Origin: Limnoglobus roseus
GTDB taxonomy: Bacteria > Planctomycetota > Planctomycetia > Gemmatales > Gemmataceae
Reading direction: 5' to 3'
Assembly: GCF_008254045.1 (NCBI RefSeq)
Contig: NZ_CP042425.1
Span: 7,640,163 to 7,704,162 of the forward strand
DNA length: 64,000 bases
Made by a program: the position numbers and the translations under genes. Shown here one piece after another: positions 59,770 through 64,000 of this stretch (position 1 is its first letter; each line of letters begins with the position of its first letter). Below the pieces are notes generated by a model. It was not told where the DNA came from. It searched no databases and saw nothing but the letters and a program-made list of their open reading frames with translations.

Positions 59770-60981
59770 CTACGATTTCGGCAGGTCGGTATTCGGTTTC
59801 ACGGGTGGGATCGGCCCCGGGGTGTCGGTCGAGACCGGCCGGTGGTGTCCGGTGTTCCCGGAACCCGTTTGTTGCACGGGTGTGAAACTCCCGCTCGACG
59901 GCCCGCCCACTGGGGCGAACGATCCCGACGGCCGGGACTCGATTCGGCCGAAGATCATCCGGCCGGCCGGGGTTTGCAGGACGCTGGTCACGGTGATCGA
60001 CACTTCGTTGCCGATCTGCCCGCGGCCCTGTTCGATGACGACCATCGTCCCGTCGTCCAGGTATCCAACCCCTTGCCCCGGTTGGTCGCCGCCCTTCACG
60101 ACCTTCAGTTGTAGGTACTCACCGGGTAGCGCCACGGTTTTCAACGAGTTCGCGACTTCGTTCAGGTTGATAACGTCCACGCCCTGAAGCTGCGCGATCT
60201 TGTTCAAGTTGAAGTCGTTCGTCACGACCCGGCCGCCGATGGCCTTCGTGAACAGGACGAGTCGTTCGTCCACTTTGACCTTCTCGCCCGCCTTCACCTC
60301 GCCCACGCTGTCCTGCACGACGAGTTCGATCTTCGTGTTGTTTTGGAGGCGTTTCAAGATGTCCAGGCCGCGTCGCCCGCGGTTCCGCTTCATCTTGTCG
60401 TTGCTGTCGGCGATGGCTTGCAGTTCGTTCAAAACAAATTTCGGCACGATCAGCTTTGTGTCGATCAGTCGAGTATCGCACACGTCGGCGATTCGGCCAT
60501 CGATAATCACGCTGGTGTCCAGCACCAGTGCCCGCCCGCCCTTCACCTGCTTGGAAAATTCGACATAAGGGATGAGGAAGCGAAATTCGTCCTTCGTCTG
60601 CAAGAGCAGCGCGATCGTCGCGTACGTACTAATCAGCGTAATCAGCAACCGGGCGAGGTGGGCCAACCGCGTCTGAGTCTCCTCGGCAAACCCGCCGAAC
60701 ACGGCCCGCACGATCGGTTCCGCGGTGAACGAAATGAGCCAGCCGATCAGCATGCCGAGGAGGAGGCCGAAGAACAGGGCGGAGATGACGGTGATATCCT
60801 TCTCCCGCTCGCGGACGTCGGTGTAAAGGATGAGGCCGCCGAGGCCGAGAACGAGAGACGTGCCGAGGACCGCCTGGAATAGCCCCTCGCCGGTTTCGTG
60901 GTTCCAGATGGTGACGAAGGTGAATGCGGAAGTGCCGACGACGAGAACGACGTAACACACACGCAGAAGCCACAACAGCAT
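59770..60981 (-). CDS. Membrane-bound PIN-TRAM domain protein (YacL-like)
   Basis: 403 aa. Four N-terminal transmembrane helices (~residues 1-130) are followed by a PIN nuclease domain with VLDTSVIIDGRI (catalytic Asp) and RVVTNDFNLNKIAQ (second acidic site). A TRAM-like RNA-binding domain (DQPGQGVGYLDDGTMVVIEQ) comes next, and a Ser/Pro/Gly-rich tail ends the protein. The family occurs in many bacteria as YacL; it is thought to be an RNase anchored at the membrane. The tail is longer than in B. subtilis YacL. Confidence 0.9.
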   Translation of the reverse strand: MLLWLLRVCYVVLVVGTSAFTFVTIWNHETGEGLFQAVLGTSLVLGLGGLILYTDVREREKDITVISALFFGLLLGMLIGWLISFTAEPIVRAVFGGFAEETQTRLAHLARLLITLISTYATIALLLQTKDEFRFLIPYVEFSKQVKGGRALVLDTSVIIDGRIADVCDTRLIDTKLIVPKFVLNELQAIADSNDKMKRNRGRRGLDILKRLQNNTKIELVVQDSVGEVKAGEKVKVDERLVLFTKAIGGRVVTNDFNLNKIAQLQGVDVINLNEVANSLKTVALPGEYLQLKVVKGGDQPGQGVGYLDDGTMVVIEQGRGQIGNEVSITVTSVLQTPAGRMIFGRIESRPSGSFAPVGGPSSGSFTPVQQTGSGNTGHHRPVSTDTPGPIPPVKPNTDLPKS

Positions 60982-61032
60982 GGGAATCCTCGGGAGAAGA
61001 AGGCGGGCGTGGGCGACACCGTTTGAAGCACG

Positions 61033-62244
61033 TTACAGGTCGATCGTCGGCTGAAACAAACGTCGGTACTCTTGCTGGGCGAACCGGTCGGTCATCCCCG
61101 CGAGGTAGTCTGCGACCACCCGCTCCAGAGAATCGACCATCGTCCGTCCCGGCAAGGTCGGGCTGGACGCATTCCGCCCCGCCCCCGTCCAGCGGGAGAG
61201 CTGCCGTTCTGGGAGCAGTTCCGGGCTTTTCACGTATTCCTCGAAGAGCATCCGCAGGATTCGCTTCCCGTTGGCCGTCATCCGAAGAACCCGGTGGTGC
61301 CGGTAAACGCGGTCCCGCAGGAATTGCTCTAGCCCGCGTTTGAGGAGTTCCATCCGCAAACTCAGGCCGACGAGGGGCGTCCGTGCAGACCTTACGCCTT
61401 GGACGCTGTGAATGTTCTCTTGGTTCAACCGCCGGGCCGATTCTTCGAGAAGGTCGTTCACCTGCCACGCGAGGAGTTCCCGCACCACGGCCGTGCGGAG
61501 GGGATTGCCCGACAAATCCGGGTAATTCGTCCTCACCTTCTGGACGGTCGCCTGCCACAACTCCACGTCACGGAGGTCGTCGAACGCCACGAAGCCGAGA
61601 CCAAGGGCGTCGTCGATGTCGTGGGTGTCGTAAGCGATACTGTCCACAACGTCCACGACCTGGGCTTCTAACAGTGGCGACCCGGAATCGCGGAACTCCG
61701 CCGCCTCCGGTCCGTCCAGCTTCCGGCAGTGCTGGAGGAACGATTCCCGGACCTCGAAGGTGAGGTTCAAGCCCGGAAACTCGGGGTACCGCTCTTCCAA
61801 CTCGTCGACCCGGCGGAGGCCGTAAAGGTTGTGGTTGAAGCCGCCGTGCTGTTTCAGGCACTCGTTCAGGGCGTCCTCCCCCGCGTGTCCAAACGGCGGG
61901 TGGCCGATGTCGTGAGCGAGCGCGATCGTTTCCGTCAAGTCTTCGTTCAGCCGCAGGCGTCGGGCGACGGTCCGAGCGACCTGCGTGACTTCCAGGGTGT
62001 GCGTCAACCGCGTGCGGTGGTGGTCGTTGACCGAGGCGACTAAAACCTGCGTCTTGCCGGTCATGCGGCGGAAGGCCGAACTGTGAACAATCCGCTCGCG
62101 GTCCCGCTGGAACGCCGACCGGAACGGGTGCAGCGGTTCCGCGTGTCTGCGACCGCGGCTCGCGCCGGACCGCATCGCGTACGGGGCGAGCCACTGGTCT
62201 TCGAAAGCGTGCCAGTCGGCCAGCGAGCCGAGGGTGGGAGACAT
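61033..62244 (-). CDS. dgt: dGTPase-family HD phosphohydrolase
   Basis: 403 aa. The HD-domain metal site is spread over HRTRLTHTLEVTQVART and ALAHDIGHPPFGHAGEDALN, with later His/Asp in FNHNLYGLRRVDELEE and DSIAYDTHDIDD. It hydrolyses dGTP (or another dNTP) to the nucleoside and triphosphate, controlling dNTP pools. The length fits the shorter dGTPase-like proteins common outside enterobacteria. It sits 51 bp from the PIN-TRAM gene and is probably cotranscribed with it. Confidence 0.9.
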   Translation of the reverse strand: MSPTLGSLADWHAFEDQWLAPYAMRSGASRGRRHAEPLHPFRSAFQRDRERIVHSSAFRRMTGKTQVLVASVNDHHRTRLTHTLEVTQVARTVARRLRLNEDLTETIALAHDIGHPPFGHAGEDALNECLKQHGGFNHNLYGLRRVDELEERYPEFPGLNLTFEVRESFLQHCRKLDGPEAAEFRDSGSPLLEAQVVDVVDSIAYDTHDIDDALGLGFVAFDDLRDVELWQATVQKVRTNYPDLSGNPLRTAVVRELLAWQVNDLLEESARRLNQENIHSVQGVRSARTPLVGLSLRMELLKRGLEQFLRDRVYRHHRVLRMTANGKRILRMLFEEYVKSPELLPERQLSRWTGAGRNASSPTLPGRTMVDSLERVVADYLAGMTDRFAQQEYRRLFQPTIDL

Positions 62245-62275
62245 CGTCGAATTCGCCTGTCGTCGGGGTGAGGTG

Positions 62276-62764
62276 TCACAGTTCCCGTTTCAACACATCA
62301 TACAGCGATTCGAGCGACTGGACGATGACCTTCGTGTCGGTCAGCACGGGCATAAAGTTCGTGTCGCCGTTCCAGCGGGGTACGATGTGCCAGTGCAGGT
62401 GGCCGGGCAATCCCGCCCCGGCGACTTTGCCGAGATTCAGCCCGACGTTGAACCCATCCGGCTGAATGCACCGTTTCAGGGCAGCCATCAACCGCGCCAG
62501 AAGTTGTTGGAGTTCCAGCGATTCCGCGTCGGTAAGGTCGTCTAATCCGCTTTTATGAGCGAGCGGGCATACCAGTAGGTGTCCATTGTTGTACGGGAAG
62601 CGGTTCAACACCACGACGGCCCGTTCCGTGCGAAGAAGGATCAAATTCGCACGATCCTCGGTCTCGACCAAAGTGCGGCAGAGAAAGCAATCTTCGCCCT
62701 CCGCCGGCTTAACTTTTGGCGTGGCCGCATACGCCAGCCGCCACGGTGCCCAGAGTTGATCCAC
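62276..62764 (-). CDS. HIT-family nucleotide phosphorylase/hydrolase
   Basis: 162 aa from a GTG at 62764 with GAGGAAG five bases upstream. The start VDQLWAPWRLAYAA is the usual opening of AP4A-phosphorylase-like HIT proteins. The in-frame ATG at 62875 would collide with the rpmF start and is not used. CFLC near residue 30 is a likely zinc site. The histidine triad is HLHWHIVPRW. It acts on dinucleoside polyphosphates or nucleoside phosphoramidates. The dgt gene starts 31 bp downstream. Confidence 0.9.
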   Translation of the reverse strand: MDQLWAPWRLAYAATPKVKPAEGEDCFLCRTLVETEDRANLILLRTERAVVVLNRFPYNNGHLLVCPLAHKSGLDDLTDAESLELQQLLARLMAALKRCIQPDGFNVGLNLGKVAGAGLPGHLHWHIVPRWNGDTNFMPVLTDTKVIVQSLESLYDVLKREL

Positions 62765-62873
62765 GGAAACTTCCTCAGTGTATGGGTCCGTTATATGGCT
62801 GGCGGTTGACAGTCCTTCACACGCTTCTAAGATGACAGCCTTGTAGTTTTTGACCCGAACCCGAGACAGTCTC

Positions 62874-63074
62874 ATGGCAGTCCCCAAACGGCGGACGTCG
62901 AAGTCCAAGCAAGGCATGCGGCGCAGCCACCACCATAAGAAGCCGGTGGGCGTCCAATACTGCCCGCAGTGCAACGAACCCGTTCTGCCGCACCGCGTCT
63001 GCGGTAACTGCGGCAATTACCAGGGCCGGACCGCCATCGTCGTCAAGGCCGAAGAAGCCGCCGAAGGAAGCTAA
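62874..63074 (+). CDS. rpmF: 50S ribosomal protein L32
   Basis: 66 aa from the ATG at 62874 (MAVPKRRTSKSKQGMRRSHH). A zinc ribbon, CPQC and CGNC, is present. It is part of the large ribosomal subunit. The rpmF-plsX order, with 3 bp between the genes, is a classic arrangement tying ribosome and membrane lipid synthesis. Confidence 0.96.
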   Translation: MAVPKRRTSKSKQGMRRSHHHKKPVGVQYCPQCNEPVLPHRVCGNCGNYQGRTAIVVKAEEAAEGS

Positions 63075-63077
63075 GTC

Positions 63078-64000
63078 ATGCGGATCGCTCTGGATGCGAT
63101 GGGAGGCGATAACGGCCCCCCACCCAACATCGCCGGGGCGGTCCAAGCCCTTCAAGCCGCGTCCGACCTCACCGTCGTCCTCGTCGGTGACGAAACCACC
63201 CTCCGCGAACAACTCGCGTCGGCCGGCGACTACCCAACGGATCGCTTGGAAATCGTCCACGCCGCGCACAGCGTCGGCATGAACGAGAAGCCGGCCGAGG
63301 CGATGCGGGCGAAGCCGGACAACTCCATCGCCAAGTGCTGGGGTTTGCTCGCCGCCAAGAAGGTCGATGGCCTCGTTTCCGCTGGAAATACCGGGGCGGT
63401 CGTCGCGGGCGGGCTGTTCCTCCGTAAATTCCTGAAATGCGTCCACCGACCAGGGATTGCGACCGTGATGCCGACGGCGAAGGGCCGTTGCGTCATCATG
63501 GACGTCGGCGCGAACGTCTTCCCGAAGGCCCGCCACCTGCTCGAATACGGGGCGATGGGTAGCGTCTTCGCGAAGCACATGCTCGGCGTCGAACGGCCGA
63601 CCATCGGCCTGATGAACGTCGGCGAGGAAGAGGGCAAGGGCCACGACCTCGTGCAAGACACCTACAACCTCTTCCGCACCAGCAGCCTGAAAGACCGTTT
63701 CGTCGGCAACATCGAAGGCCGCGACATTCACTCCGGCAAGGTCGATGTTGTCGTCACCGACGGCTTCGTCGGCAACGTGATTATCAAGCTCTCGCAAGGC
63801 TTGTTCGAGTTCGTGATGGGCATGGTCGGACAAGAGGTGATCGGCCAACTGTCGGCCGAGAAAGACCTGGCGAAGAAGGCCCTTCACGGCCTCGTGCAGA
63901 AGTACCATTACAGTGCGTTCGGCGGTGCCCCGCTGCTCGGCGTCGATGGCGTTTGCATTATCTGCCACGGCTCGTCGAAAGACCGGGCCATCGCCAACGC
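63078..64000 (+). CDS. plsX: Phosphate acyltransferase PlsX (start only)
   Basis: The frame is open from the ATG at 63078 to the right edge, so the last part is missing (307 codons seen of the usual ~330). MRIALDAMGGDNGPPPNI is the PlsX opening. SAGNTGAVVAGG, DVGANVFPKARHL and VTDGFVGNVIIKLSQG are family blocks. It makes acyl-phosphate from acyl-ACP at the membrane for phospholipid synthesis. GGAAG precedes the start, and it follows rpmF by 3 bp. A fabH gene may follow outside the window. Confidence 0.95.
   Translation, partial: MRIALDAMGGDNGPPPNIAGAVQALQAASDLTVVLVGDETTLREQLASAGDYPTDRLEIVHAAHSVGMNEKPAEAMRAKPDNSIAKCWGLLAAKKVDGLVSAGNTGAVVAGGLFLRKFLKCVHRPGIATVMPTAKGRCVIMDVGANVFPKARHLLEYGAMGSVFAKHMLGVERPTIGLMNVGEEEGKGHDLVQDTYNLFRTSSLKDRFVGNIEGRDIHSGKVDVVVTDGFVGNVIIKLSQGLFEFVMGMVGQEVIGQLSAEKDLAKKALHGLVQKYHYSAFGGAPLLGVDGVCIICHGSSKDRAIAN

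Noticed and set aside
62765..63016. Longer HIT protein starting at 62875 or 63016
   Set aside because: These starts overlap rpmF on the other strand; the GTG at 62764 with a good ribosome site gives the normal family N-terminus.
1..64000. CRISPR array, prophage, intact insertion sequence or rRNA operon
   Set aside because: No regularly spaced direct repeats, integrase, transposase, phage structural genes or rRNA sequence were seen.

Overview
The window is high-GC bacterial chromosome, most like a planctomycete of the Gemmataceae (Gemmata, Zavarzinella, Fimbriiglobus relatives). The assignment rests on recognisable family signatures: a TIGR03000 domain protein, a DUF1571 protein, two large exported proteins carrying a DUF1559-like 'NNLKQ...HNY...LSWRV...LPY' module, CP-GG-Y type motifs, and many secreted proteins of unknown function. 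No rRNA, CRISPR array, prophage or intact transposase was seen. It is mostly core chromosome, with small accessory features in the intergenic spaces.

Layout. 1-9300: secreted and hypothetical proteins (TPR protein, basic-secretory-type metallopeptidase, 1103-aa DUF1559-like protein, alpha/beta hydrolase, DUF1571). 9344-9495: tRNA-Phe and tRNA-Pro. 9504-18964: amidohydrolase, cupin, ricin-type lectin, typA, two histidine phosphatases, a zinc-finger membrane protein and an orphan histidine kinase. 19084-22588 (minus): an operon-like run of lipB-like, lipA, a lipoyl-fold protein, tmk and holB. 22676-34869: glycosyltransferase, HEAT/propeller protein, lipoprotein, second DUF1559-like protein, Nif3-type protein, 2-hydroxyacid dehydrogenase, OstA-like proline-rich protein, PilZ protein and a Tat-exported ThDP enzyme. 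34870-36118: gene-poor leader region. 36119-44165: metH, an ABC exporter pair, a TIGR03000 protein and metK. 44282-53059 (minus): a TPR / J-like / GrpE / DnaK chaperone operon followed by an ECF sigma factor and its very large anti-sigma/DUF4349 partner. 53124-64000: GH38-like protein, a CDF exporter with two metal-ABC permeases, a TPR protein, a PIN-TRAM protein, a dGTPase-family protein, a HIT protein, rpmF and the start of plsX.

How genes work together. metH and metK sit 3 kb apart in the methionine/SAM cycle, and the metH leader holds three mutually exclusive stems of the anti-antiterminator / antiterminator / terminator type. The chaperone operon is complete in outline, but its J-like protein lacks the HPD motif. 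The ECF sigma gene overlaps its membrane anti-sigma gene by 4 nt. The CDF and two permease genes are translationally coupled by 4-nt overlaps, and one permease ends in a winged-helix domain resembling DtxR/MntR.

Most noteworthy. (1) In the lipoylation cluster LipA looks intact, but the LipB homologue has lost the usual Cys, Lys and His, and the neighbouring lipoyl-fold protein contains no lysine at all. (2) Four long palindromes (14155, 18992, 39685, 44181) are each built from two inverted copies of a small hairpin with a constant GCGTAAG loop. One copy carries compensatory changes that keep every pair. Three of the four lie between convergent genes. (3) The metH attenuator-like leader. (4) The permease-regulator fusion. 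All functional statements come from reading the sequence; no database search was run.
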